From Bog-473 sp963745665 (lineage in GTDB: Bacteria > Actinomycetota > Acidimicrobiia > Acidimicrobiales > RAAP-2): 64,000 nucleotides of DNA. Below the pieces are notes generated by a model. That model was not told where the DNA came from and searched no databases. It saw only the letters and a list, made by a program, of their open reading frames with translations. Each line of letters opens with the position of its first letter. The first letter of the stretch is position 1. A program made the position numbers and the translations under genes. The stretch is from assembly GCA_963745665.1 (NCBI GenBank), contig CAVUYE010000001.1, forward strand, positions 744,001 to 808,000, given 5' to 3'. Positions 34,143 to 44,489 of this stretch are shown one piece after another.

Positions 34143-37121
34143 GACGGGTCCACCTCCGTGGTCCTGGGCGTCGGTGTGGCAGTGGCGCCCGAGCGCGACA
34201 AGGCGAGAGGGTCGGAGCCGAGGAAGGCCTCCACAACGACTGGAGAGGCGAGGACGTCGCTCGACGATCCGCTGGTAAGTACGGTGCCCCGATCCATCGC
34301 CACGAGACTGTCGGCCAGCTCGGTGATGAACGCGATGTCGTGCTCGACGACGAGCAGGGTGGCGTCGAGTCGGTCCCGCACGATGCGCAGCAGCCCGACC
34401 ATGGCCTCGACCTCGCGCTGGGCGACGCCCGAGGAGGGCTCGTCGAGCAGGACGACGGAAGGCTGGTGGGCCACCACGGCCGCCAGGTCGACGAGGCGAC
34501 GCGAGCCGGTCGAGAGCTCGCTCACCAGGTTGTCGGCGTAGCGGTCCAGGCCGAAAAGGTCGAGGAGCTCGTCCACGCGCTGCATCACGGCCGCCTCGGT
34601 CCGCACCTGGAGGGGCAGGCGCAGCATCGCGTTGAAGGGGTCGCTGACGTCGGTGAAACGTTCCAGCGAGACGGCCATTGCGTCGCGCACGGTCAAGCCG
34701 GAGAACAGCCGCGAGTCCTGGAAGGAGCGTCCAAGCCCGAGCCGGGCGCGGGCGGAGGCGGTCCGGTCCGTGACGTCGACGCCGGCCAGCTCGACCCGGC
34801 CCGCATCGGGACGGAGGAACCCGGACACCACGTCGAACAACGTCGTCTTGCCGGCGCCGTTGGGTCCGATGATCCCCACGATCTCGCCATGGTCGGCATG
34901 CAGGGACACGTCGTGCAGGGCGTTGTTGCCGCCGAAGCTGAGCGAGAGCTCGCGCACCTCGACCTCGGCCCGCCCGCCCTGTTTCGGTGCGACGAGGCCG
35001 GCCGCAGCAGCCGGCGACCCGAGCGCGTCGGAGGCCTTCTGCAGGTAGACGGACCACAGGAGCTCGGGGTGGGCGGCCAGCTCGTCGGCGGTCCCGGAGA
35101 AGCGCACGACGCCGGCCTCCATGACGTAGACGCGGTCGGCCACGGCCACGGCCACGTTCATCGACTGCTCGACCAGGAGGATGGCGGTGCCGCCCCGGCG
35201 CATCGACTCGATCGCGCCGAGCAGCTGCTCGACCACGATGGGGGAGAGGCCAAGCGAGAGCTCGTCGATGAGGAACAGCTTGGGGCGGGTGATGGTCGCC
35301 ATGGCGAGGGCGAGCATCTGCTGCTGGCCGCCCGAGAGATTGGCGGCCCGCTCGTCGCGCCTCGGGGCCAGGGTGGGGAACGTGGTGAGGGCCTCGTCGA
35401 TCATGTCGGCGTCGTGCTCGCCGCGTCGCCGGCCCTGCCAGGCCGCCACGCGCAGGTTGTCCTCCACGCGCAGGTTGGGGAAGATCCCCTCGCCGCCCGG
35501 CACCTGGGCCACGCCCAGGCGCGCGATCTCGTCGGGGGGCAGGTGCGTGATGTCGCGCCCGTCGAGGACGATGGCGCCGTGGTCGGCCTCGACCACCCCG
35601 CCGATGGCCCTCAGCAGCGTCGACTTGCCGGCGCCGTTGGTGCCGACGACGGCGACGATCTCTCCCTCGCCGATTTCGATGGCCACGTCGGCCAGGACGA
35701 CGACGCCGTCGTAGCCCACGCTGAGTTCGCGCACGGCCAGGAGCGGCAGCCGGCCGGCCTGGCGGTCGGCCAGCATCTGGTTCCGGGTGCGCATGGAGGT
35801 CCACACGTCCTGCACGTCGCGTCCGATGAGTCCGCCGGCGCTGGCCACGATGAGCCCGCCGATGACGAAGATGGGGACCAGGATGAGCAGGCCGTAGCGG
35901 AAGCCCACCGCGTCGCCCACCGCCCCGACGATAGGCAGCACGAGGAAGCCGGGCAGCACGAACAGCGCGCCGATGGAGAAGCCGACGGAGCGCACCCGCG
36001 AGGGGATGGCGAGGGAAAGCGAGGCGAGCACGCCGGGTCCCACGATGGCCAGCGAGAAGTCGATGCCGGCGTTGCCGACGAAGGCCAGCGGGACGTTGGG
36101 GGCCAGCGCGAAGAGCACGGCGAACGCTGCGGCCACGAGCGAGGCCACCGCCAGCATGCGGAAGACGAGGCCGATGTCGCGGCGGGCCAGGCGGGTGGCG
36201 ACGACGGCGCCCACCGCGAGGCCGGCGAGGTCGAAGAGCTGAATGGGCGCAATGAGGTAGGCGCGGTGCACCGCATCGAGGTGGAACGTCTCCTGGTACT
36301 GCAGTGAGGCGAGCGACGTGAACCCCGCGATGGCGGCGGCGAGGAAGGGCAGGGCGATGAAGATGCGGCGCAGCACCCCGATCTTCCAGACGGTCCGCCA
36401 GGCCTCTCCGAGCGAGGGCGGGGCCTCGACCGGCAGGTCGACCACGTCCGGGACTGGTGCGCCGGCGTCTCCCAGCGGCGCAGGCTCGCCGCGCTCGGAG
36501 GCGATCATCTGCTCGCTCAGCTCGAGCTGCTCGTGACGGCCCCGTGGCGGCTCGCGCAGGCGCAGGCCGACGATGACCACGAGCACGATGGGCACGGCGA
36601 AGAAGAAGAAGGGGGCGCGCCAGGTGAACAGCGGCGGCCAGGCCGGCACCGAGCAGCACACCGACGATGGCGCCGATGCTGATGCCCGAGCGGTGGGCCG
36701 AGTAGATGCGTGGACGGGCCGGCACGGGGTAGTAGTCGGCCAGCAGCGAGTTGTGCGTGGGGAAGATCACGGCCTGCCCCATGGAGATGCCGACCAGCAT
36801 GATGGTGGCCACCACGACCCCCTGGGCGACGCCGAGGCCGATGGAGAACGCGGCGCCGACGAGCGCGCCGATCAGCGCGATGCGCACCCGGTTGGTGCGG
36901 TCGGCCAGGACGGCGATGGGGAGCGTGCAGGCCAGCGCCGACGCGCCGGCGATGGCGACGATCAGGAGTATGCCGGCGTTGGTGAGATGGAACGCGTCGC
37001 GGATGTTCGGCGTCAGCACGTTGAAGGCGCTCTGGGTGGCCTGGTCGAGCAACTCGATCCCGAACAGCACCCCGAGGGGGAAGAGCGAGGCGCCCGCACC
37101 GAACTTGGCCAGGCGGCTCAC
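34139..37121 (-). CDS. Fusion of an MFS-like domain with two branched-chain amino acid ABC ATPases (LivF-LivG), frameshifted as sequenced
   Basis: After correcting one extra base at 36631-36639 this encodes about 993 aa. Residues 1-440 are an MFS-like membrane domain ('LADRTNRVRIALIGALVGAA', then 'APFFFFAVPIVLVVIVGLRL'). Residues 460-690 are a LivF-like ATPase with Walker A 'VVGTNGAGKSTLLRAI' and signature 'LSGGQQQMLALAMA'. Residues 718-960 are a LivG-like ATPase with 'IIGPNGAGKTTLFDVVSG' and a divergent signature 'LSTGSRRLVDLAAV'. The GTG at 37121 has a G-rich ribosome site. The reading frame of the permease runs into it without a stop, so a single larger polypeptide cannot be excluded. Confidence 0.75.
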
Positions 37122-39146
37122 GGGACCAGCGCCCCCTCGACGGGACCGGGGACAGCCCGGCGGAGCGGCCCGGCGGCGTCGGGCCAGCCGTTCGAGCCCC
37201 CAGTCGCGCACGTCGTAGCACAGGCCCGCGAGCCCGCGAGGGAAGAGGATCAGCACGAGCAGCACGCCGAGCGCGGACGGGAAGAGCTGCCAGCTCGGCG
37301 GCAGATAGGTGGTGCTGCCCTCGACGATGGCGGCGCCGAGGATGGCGCCGAAGGTCGACCCCAGCCCGCCCACGGCCGTCGAGGTGAACACGACCAGGCT
37401 CACCGGCACCAGGAACGAGGTCTCCTGGTACGACTGGTTCACCACGAGCAGGAGGCAACCGGCCAGGCCCGCGATGAAGCCCGAGACCGCGAACGCGGTG
37501 AGCTTGGCCCACAGGACCCGCACGCCGTAGCCGGACGCCGCCCGCTCGTTGGCCGGCAGCGCGCGCAGGACGCGTCCGGTGCGGCTGTGGCGCAGGCCCT
37601 GCAGCGCGACCAGCACCAGGACCAGGACGCCGAGGCAGAGCTCGAAGACCGCCGTCTGGGAGGTGAGGGCGAGGCCGAACACGTAGGGGACGCCGAGCTG
37701 GGACTGGGGGATCCAGGAGAACTCTTCCCGCACGAGCAGGTAGCCCGAGGCGGCCAGGCTGAAGGCCAGGGTGGTGACGGCGGCGAACATCCCGTCGAGG
37801 CGCAGGGTGGGGATGCCGACGACGACGGCGACGGCACCGGCCGCCGTCCCGGCGAGGAGGAGGGCGAGGCTGAGGTCCCAGTGCCAGTCGAGCAGCGCGA
37901 CGGCGCCGACGGTGGCCCCCACCGCGGCGAAGGACATCTGCCCGAGGCTGACCTGGCCCGACCAGCCGGTGAGCACGACGACGGAGCAGCCGACGATGGC
38001 CAGCACCACCAGGGCGGAGCCGCGGATGACCTCGCCGGGGCCCATCCAGAGCGGCAGCGTGGCGGCGGCGGCGAAGGCGACCAACGCGCCCACCGGCCTC
38101 CCGACCCGCACCTCGGTGAGATCGCGCAGCGATGCCGGGAGCTCGCGCACGCTGCCGGCGAGCGCCAGCGACGACTCGACCTCGCGGTCGGTGCGGTTGG
38201 CGAAGAGCTGGCGCACCACGATCGCGGCGAACACGACGGCCGCCAGGACGGCCAGCCCGAGCGAGGGGTTGGCCGTGTCGTCCCACGCCACCCCCTGTTG
38301 GAGGATGCCGAGCGCCACGGCGGAGGCGGCGATGACGGGCAATTCGGTGAAGTTGCCCAGGGCGAGCGCGGCGAGGGCGGTCACCAGGGCGGTCAGCCCG
38401 AAGGTGGGATCGAGCGGGAGGCCGAGGATCGTCGCCTGGAAGAAGATGCTGACGAAGGACAGGACGCCGGCCACCACCCAGGTCACCGACTGCAGGCGCC
38501 CGACCGGGATGCCGAGCATGGAGGCCCGGTCGCGGCGGTCGCCGACGGCCTGCACGGCGAGCCCGACGTCGCTGCGGGTGAACCAGAGAGAGACGGCGGC
38601 CAGGCAGGCCAGCGAGACGATGACCGCCACCAGGTCGTTGGCGTCGAGGACGACGGGGCCGACGTGCCAGGCGAATTGCCAGGGGAAGCTCGCCACGGCG
38701 GTGGCGATGGGCGCCTGGCCCCAGATCCGAGGGATGAGCAGGCTCAGGACGACGAGGAGCTGGGACAGGCCGATGGTGGCCACGGTGAGGATCAGCCGGG
38801 GCGAGCGCCGGAAGCGCCGCACCACCAGGATCTCGACGGTGGCCGTGAGGAGGAGCGAGGCCACCAGGCCGGTGGCGAGCCCGAGGAAGTAGTTGACCCC
38901 GGAGAAGCCGATGAGCCCGACGGCGAGCACGGCCGGTGCCGTGCCCAGGTCGCCCTGGGCGAAGTTGATCACCTTGTTCAGGCGGTAGGTGAGGCCGAGG
39001 CCGACGGCCATGAGGGATCCGAGGAGGCCGAGCACCGCGCCTTGGAGCCAGACCCCGAACGGCATCGGGAACAAGAGGAGTTGGACGGCCAGGACCGCCC
39101 CGACGGAGACCGCCATCGCCACCGCTGTCGACGCACGCCCCGGCAA
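37118..39146 (-). CDS. LivH-LivM fused branched-chain amino acid-type permease
   Basis: Both permease halves of a Liv ABC importer in one chain of about 675 aa. Residues 1-300 are LivH-like ('LGLTYRLNKVINFAQGDLG'). Residues 350-650 are LivM-like ('GWSGQVSLGQMSFAAVGA', then 'YGVRVLWAKLTAFAVSGFIAGLAG'). As sequenced the frame continues into the MFS domain without a stop. Removing one base near the 3' end would instead give the tail 'PVEGALVP' and a TGA overlapping the next GTG, in keeping with the ATGA overlap elsewhere in this operon; the left coordinate assumes this. The start is uncertain: TTG 39146 or ATG 39116. Confidence 0.8.
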
Positions 39147-39506
39147 CCGCAGATGGGTGGTCAGCGACTCATGCCCTTCTCGTGGTCATGCCTCGTAGCG
39201 CATGGCGAACTCGCCCCCCCGGGTAGCTCACTGGCCGATTCGGCACCTGCTGGTCCTGCTCGTGGCGCGCCTCAGGGTAGCGGTCCGCCGATAGCGCGCC
39301 AAGGGTCCAATCTCCCTGCTGCACACGGCCGTTCTCCCACGGGACGGAGGAAGTCGGCCCGGCGCGTCGCTCAGGGACATCCCTGAGTGCTGCACCGCGC
39401 GCTCAGGGTGGGACCAGGGTCTTGCCGGATTCACGGTCAGGCCGGGTACGGCCAGGCTGGCAGCATGGAGGCGGCCGTCCACGGGACATCGACGAAACGA
39501 GGCAGT
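39147..39506. other. Divergent intergenic region with CTCAGGG repeats
   Basis: This 360-base gap lies between the divergent Liv-type transporter and LolD-type exporter genes. It holds the palindrome described separately and two more CTCAGGG copies (39269-39275 on the CCTCAGGGTAG segment and 39400-39406). A CAGGCT hexamer lies six bases before ATG 39465, a possible alternative start for the ATPase. I see no gene. Confidence 0.5.
39370..39387. promoter_or_regulatory. Palindrome in the divergent promoter region
   Basis: CTCAGGGACATCCCTGAG is a perfect 7-4-7 inverted repeat roughly midway between the divergent transporter genes. The half-site CTCAGGG recurs nearby, which suggests a regulator-binding site rather than a terminator. 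No regulator gene is adjacent. Confidence 0.45.
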
Positions 39507-40272
39507 GTGGCGCTCACCGAAGAAGCACCGGCAGCACAACGCCCCGCCTCACCGGCCGCGCACGCCGTCGACCTGACCAAGACGTACGGCACCGGGCAGG
39601 CGACGGTGCACGCCCTCGCCGGCATCACTGTCACGTTCGAGCGCGGCCGCTTCACCGCGGTCATGGGTCCCGTCGGGGTCGGGCAAGTCGACGCTGATGC
39701 ATTGCATGGCGGGTCTCGACCGCCCGACGTCGGGGCACACGTTCGTCGGCGACCTCGACATCGGCGACCTCGACGACAAGGGCCTGACCCAGCTGCGGCG
39801 CGACCGGATCGGCTTCGTGTTCCAGTCGTTCAACCTCGTCGCCACGCTCACAGCCGGCGAGAACATCACCCTGCCGGCCGACCTGGCGGGCAAGAAGGTG
39901 GACAAGGAATGGTTCGACTACCTGGTCGATCAGCTGGGCATCGGCGACCGCCTCACCCACCGTCCTACCGAGATGTCGGGTGGGCAGCAGCAGCGCTGCG
40001 CCTGCGCCCGGGCCCTGATCAACAAGCCCGACCTCATCTTCGCCGACGAGCCGACCGGCAATCTCGACTCGAACTCCTCCGCCGAGATGCTGGCCTTCCT
40101 GCGAAGGTCGGTGTCCGAGTTCGGCCAGTCCATCGTGATGGTCACCCACGACCCCCGCGGGGCGTCCTACGCCGACCGCGTCGTCTTCCTCGCCGACGGC
40201 AACATCGTCGACGAGATGAGTGACCCCACCCCCGAGTCCGTCCTGGAGCGCATCGGCAGTCTGGGCGCCTGA
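39507..40272 (+). CDS. ABC exporter ATPase, LolD/MacB type, frameshifted as sequenced
   Basis: An ATPase of about 255 aa. The Walker A motif is broken by one extra C at 39669-39671; without it the sequence reads 'MGPSGSGKSTLMHCMAGLDRPTSG'. Then come the Q-loop 'RRDRIGFVFQSFNLVATLTAGENI', signature 'MSGGQQQRCACARALIN' and Walker B 'DLIFADEPTGNLDSNSS'. These are hallmarks of ATPases that work with FtsX-like permeases. GTG 39507 has GAGG upstream; ATG 39465 is an alternative. The permease gene starts one base after its stop. Confidence 0.85.
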
Positions 40273-40273
40273 C

Positions 40274-42794
40274 GTGTGGCGGGTCACTGTCAAGGGGCTG
40301 CTCGCGCACAAGCTCCGCCTGGCGTTGACGGCGCTCTCCATCGTCCTCGGCGTGACGTTCATCGCCGGGACGTTCGTCCTCACCGACACCCTGCACAACA
40401 CGTTCGACACGCTCTTCGGCAACATCTACCAGAACATCGACTTCCAGGTGCGCGGCGTGGCCCAGTTCGGCAGCGGCGGCACGGCGACGCGCAATCCGGT
40501 CCAGGAGTCGCTCCTCGCCAAGGTGCAGGCCGTCCCCGGCGTAGAGGCGGCCGACGGCTCGATCACCGGCTACGCGCAGTACATCGCGCCCGACGGCAAG
40601 GCGATCTCGACCGGAGGGGCGCCCACCCTCGGCCTCTCCTTCGACCCCAACCCGCAGATCTCGGAGCTCCGGCTCGTCCAGGGCACGAGACCGACGACGC
40701 CCGACGACGTCGCCATGGACCTCGGCACGGCGCAGAAGTACGGCTTCAAGGTGGGTCAGCAGGTGCGGATATTGCTGCAGGGGCCGACGCAGACCTTCAC
40801 CATCACCGGGCTGGTGCGCTTCGGGTCGGCCGACAACCTTGCCGGGGCCACCCTGGCCGCCTTCGACACGCCCACGGCCCAGAAGCTCATGGGCGAGGTG
40901 GGTCAGTTCGACGCCATCAATGTCGTGGCCCAACCCGGTGCCGACAAAGCGACCGTCGAGCGCGCCATCGCGCGCGTCCTGCCGCACAGCGCAGAGGTCG
41001 TCACCGGCCAGACCGTGGTCAACGAGGCGACGAGCGCCATCGGCCAGGCCCTGGGCTTCCTCAATACGGCGTTGCTCGTCTTCGCCTTCATCGCGCTGTT
41101 CGTCGGTGGCTTCACCATCCTCAACACCTTCTCCATCATCGTGGGCCAGCGCACGCGGGAGCTGGCGCTGCTGCGCATCGTGGGGGCGAGCCGACGCCAG
41201 GTGTTCCGCTCCGTCCTCGGTGAGGCACTGATCGTGGGACTGGTGTCGTCGCTGATCGGCCTCGGCCTCGGGGTGCTCGCCGCCATCGGGCTCGAGAAGC
41301 TGCTGAGCGGCTTCGGCGTCACGCTGCCGTCGGGGCCTCTCGTGTTCGAGGCGCGCACCGTCATCGTCTGCCTGGTGGTGGGTGTCGGCGTGACGATGGT
41401 CTCGGCCATCAGCCCGGCCCGCCGCGCCGTGCGGATCGCCCCTGTGGTGGCGGTGTCCGATCGGCAGGCCGAGGACGACGTCCCGATGCGGCGGCGCTTC
41501 ATCCGTGGCGGCGTCATCACGGTGGTCGGGGTGCTCCTGCTCGCCCTGGGGCTGACTGCGCCCGCCATCGCGGTGGTCGGCCTCGGCGCGGTGCTCGTCT
41601 TCGTGGGGGTGGCCATGCTGGCGCCCGCCGTGGCGCGGCCCATGGCCAGCGTCATCGGGCGCCCGCTCGCCCGGCTGCTCGGCACCTCGGGCCGGCTGGG
41701 GCGGGAGAACTCCATGCGCAGCCCCCGGCGGACGGCCCAGACGTCATCGGCCCTGATGGTCGGACTGGCCCTCGTCTCGGCCATTGCCGTGTTCGGTGCC
41801 TCCCTGTCTCGCTCGGCCACCGCCAGCGTCGACAACGCCATCAGCGCGGACCTGATCGTCTCGACCACGAGCACCGGTGGGACGGGCTCGTTCAGCACCG
41901 CGGTGCCGAAGGCGGCCAGCGTCCCGGGCGTCACCGCCACGAACACCGTCTACGGCGACCAGTTCGAGGTGCGGGGGTCGCTCGAGTCCATCCTGGGTCT
42001 CGGGACGCAGAACCTCTCCCAGACCGTCATCTTGAGCATGACGTCCGGCAGCAGCCGGGCGCTGTCTGCCGGCGACCTGCTCATCGACACCACCACGGCC
42101 AACTCGGACCACCTCGTCGTCGGCGACACCGTCCCGGTGCGGTTCGCGCTCGACGGGGCGCACCACCATGCGCATCGGCGGGATCTACCAGCCCAACGCC
42201 CTGGCCGGGAAATACCTCGTCAGCGACGCGTTCTTCCTCCGCCACTTCCAGAACCCGCTCCCCGGCGCGTTGCTCCTGAAGACCGACGGGAGCCCCGGCG
42301 TGCAACAGAGGGTCACCAATGCTCTGGCCGCATACCCCAACGTGAAGGTGCAGTCCCGGGCGCAGTTCGAGGCGTCCCAGACGGCCCAGGTGAACAAGCT
42401 GCTGGGCCTGGTCTACGCCCTGCTCGCCCTGGCCGTGGTCATCGCGCTCATCGGCATCGTCAACACACTCATGCTCTCCGTCTTCGAGCGCACCCACGAG
42501 ATCGGCCTGCTGCGCGCGGTGGGCATGAAGCGGCGCCAGGTCCGCGCCATGATCCGCTCGGAGTCGGTGATCCTGGCCGTGTTCGGCGCCGTCATCGGCA
42601 TCATCGTGGGGACGGGACTGGGCATCGCGCTGGTGTCGGCGCTGCACTCGCAGGGCATCACGAACACCGAGGTCCCGGTCTCGAAGCTGGTGATCTTCCT
42701 CATCCTGGCCGCGCTGCTCGGCCTGCTCGCCGCCAGCTGGCCCGCCCGCCGCGCCGCCAAGCTCGACGTGCTGGCCGCAATCGCAGCGGACTGA
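40274..42794 (+). CDS. FtsX-like ABC exporter permease, frameshifted as sequenced
   Basis: A permease of about 839 aa with two FtsX modules, each with a large extracytoplasmic domain and three transmembrane helices plus an N-terminal helix. 'LTALSIVLGVTFIAGTFVLTDTL' is the first helix, 'RTRELALLRIVGASRRQVFRSVLGEALIVG' the first FtsX module, and 'RTHEIGLLRAVGMKRRQVRAMIRSESVILA' the second. The frame breaks near 42154-42161 in CGACGGGGCGC; removing one base joins 'VPVRFALDG' to 'TTMRIGGIYQPNALAGKYLVSDAFF'. It probably exports lipids, peptides or antibiotics with the ATPase just upstream. Confidence 0.85.
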
Positions 42795-42908
42795 CGCCGC
42801 TGCGTGGCGGATGCGCGACCTGATGGCGACGCGGTCGAATGACTGCTCGACGGGTTCCGAGCGGGCCACGCCGGGCGCTGCGAAACGGAGGTTCGGTACA
42901 GTGCGGGC

Positions 42909-43853
42909 ATGACCACGACAGCGGCCTCCCCGCAGCCCGGCGCCTTCCGCCTTCCGGGCTACACCATCGCCGTCGGGCCCTTCACCCACGTGGCGGCGGA
43001 GCGGGATCGGCTGGCGGCGCTGCAGTGGCGCCATTTCGACGCACACCGACTCGGCGCGACCGTGGGGGCGGAGATCACCGGGGTCGATCTCACCGCGACC
43101 CTCCCCGACGAGGTGGTGGCCGAGCTGCGGCAGGCCTTGCACGACTACAAGGTCATCTTCTTCCGGGGCCAGGCCCTGGTTCCGCACCAGCACGTCGCGT
43201 TCGCGCGCCGCTTCGGCGACCTGGAGGTGCATCCATTCCTCCCGTCCAACACAGGTGAACCCGAGCTCGTGCGCTTCGAGAAGACCGCGCAGGTCAGCGG
43301 CTACGAGAACTCGTGGCACCACGACGTGACCTGGCGCGAGCGCCCGTCCATGGGGGCGATCCTCCACGCGATCTCGGTGCCCGACAGCGGGGGCGACACG
43401 CTCTTCTCCGACATGTACGCCGCCTATGACGGACTCGATCAGGCGACGAAGGACGAGATCGACCAGCTGCAGGCCGTGCACGACTTCACCCAGACGTTCG
43501 GGCACTCCATGTCGGACGGGGAGCGCCGGAAGGCCCAGGGGCAGTACCCGCCGGTGCGCCACCCCGTGGTGTGTTTGCATCCCGCGACCGGAAAGCTGCA
43601 TCTCTACGTCAATCGACCCTTCGTGAGCCACATTGAGGGGCTTGATCGGGAGTCCAGCCTCACGTTGCTCGACCGCTTGTGCCGACAGGCCGATGCCCCG
43701 GAGCACCAGTGCCGTTTCACCTGGACCACGGATGCGGTGGCCTTCTGGGACAACCGGGCCGTGCAGCACTACGCCTCGAGTGACTATTGGCCGCAACGCC
43801 GCGCCATGGAGCGGGCGTCGGTGATCGGGACGGTGCCCGCCCGCGCCCGCTGA
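42909..43853 (+). CDS. TauD/TfdA-family Fe(II)/2-oxoglutarate dioxygenase
   Basis: A 314-aa dioxygenase that hydroxylates small organic acids such as sulfonates, aryloxyalkanoates or carnitine precursors. The iron ligands are the HxD pair in 'SWHHDVTWRERPSMG' near residue 138 and the distal His in 'AVAFWDNRAVQHYASSDYW'. The 2-oxoglutarate Arg is in 'QRRAMERASVIG'. 'VIFFRGQALVPHQHVAFARRFG' is the family N-terminal motif. TACAGT lies six bases before ATG 42909, suggesting a leaderless mRNA. The substrate is not clear. Confidence 0.9.
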   Translation: MTTTAASPQPGAFRLPGYTIAVGPFTHVAAERDRLAALQWRHFDAHRLGATVGAEITGVDLTATLPDEVVAELRQALHDYKVIFFRGQALVPHQHVAFARRFGDLEVHPFLPSNTGEPELVRFEKTAQVSGYENSWHHDVTWRERPSMGAILHAISVPDSGGDTLFSDMYAAYDGLDQATKDEIDQLQAVHDFTQTFGHSMSDGERRKAQGQYPPVRHPVVCLHPATGKLHLYVNRPFVSHIEGLDRESSLTLLDRLCRQADAPEHQCRFTWTTDAVAFWDNRAVQHYASSDYWPQRRAMERASVIGTVPARAR

Positions 43854-43868
43854 TGTTCCGACGGAACA
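43854..43868. promoter_or_regulatory. Palindrome upstream of the lipoprotein gene
   Basis: TGTTCCGACGGAACA is a perfect 6-3-6 inverted repeat immediately after the TauD stop and 53 bases before the lipoprotein start. It could be an operator for the lipoprotein gene or part of a terminator; there is no T tract. Confidence 0.45.
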
Positions 43869-43921
43869 CACTGATCTGTTGGAACCCCCATTTCAGGACG
43901 GGTTCGTCGTACACTCCAGCC

Positions 43922-44476
43922 ATGCCCCGAGCGCTGCGAACGTGGTCGCTCCGGCTGCTGATCCTTCCCGCGTGTGCCCTGGCCCTGGCCGCCTGCTCGA
44001 GTAGCCCGTCATCCTCGAACTCTGCGTTGACCACCACGACTGCTTCCTCGGTGACCACGACCTCGAGCTCGTCCGCCGGCACGACGTCGAGCACGTCCCA
44101 GACGTCAGGCACGCTGGTCCCGCAGACGCCGACTGGCACCGAGTTCTTGTCCCCGTCGAAGAACATCAGCTGTGAGATCGATGACAACTTCGGGCCGAGT
44201 GCCATCACGAGCACGCTGTGTCTCACCATCTCGCCGCCGAAATCGGTGACGTTGAAGACTGACAGCAGCCTCACCGAATGCGCCGGCGTGAACTGCCTTT
44301 CCAATGCCGGTACGAACACCCCGACCCTCGCCTACGGCCAGTCGATCACTCTCGGGCCATTCACCTGCGCCTCATCGACGGCGGGCGTCAAGTGCACGCT
44401 GGCGAGTGGTGACGGGTTCCTCATCTCGAGCAGCGCCATCACCGCGCTGGGGAACGCCAAGGTGGCCGCAGGCTAA
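43922..44476 (+). CDS. Secreted lipoprotein of unknown function
   Basis: A 184-aa lipoprotein. The signal 'RLLILPACALALAACSSSPS' ends in the lipobox LAAC near residue 20, so the mature protein is anchored by lipid-modified Cys. A Ser/Thr-rich linker of about 45 residues follows, then a small domain with four cysteines and short beta-like repeats ('ISCEIDDN', 'ECAGVNCL', 'FTCASSTAGVKCTLASGDGFLISSSAI'). Similar domains occur in mycobacterial cell-wall proteins, but I cannot assign a family. TACACT lies six bases before the ATG, suggesting a leaderless start. Confidence 0.75.
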   Translation: MPRALRTWSLRLLILPACALALAACSSSPSSSNSALTTTTASSVTTTSSSSAGTTSSTSQTSGTLVPQTPTGTEFLSPSKNISCEIDDNFGPSAITSTLCLTISPPKSVTLKTDSSLTECAGVNCLSNAGTNTPTLAYGQSITLGPFTCASSTAGVKCTLASGDGFLISSSAITALGNAKVAAG

Positions 44477-44489
44477 AGCTGAGCCGGGG

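Noticed and set aside
34340..36307. A plus-strand frame of 655 codons antisense to the ABC ATPases
   Set aside because: It has low-complexity composition and no motifs; the minus strand carries two complete ATPase signatures.
32376..39146. A single minus-strand frame of about 2,256 codons
   Set aside because: It stitches the permease, the MFS start and the binding protein together through a long out-of-frame stretch of the ATPase gene. The Arg-rich central third is a shadow, and the ATPases lie in another frame.
36573..39386. A plus-strand frame of 937 codons antisense to the Liv-type permease
   Set aside because: Its Asp/Gly/Arg/His-rich composition is typical of the complement of GC-rich membrane genes. 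It has no domain, and real family motifs are on the other strand.
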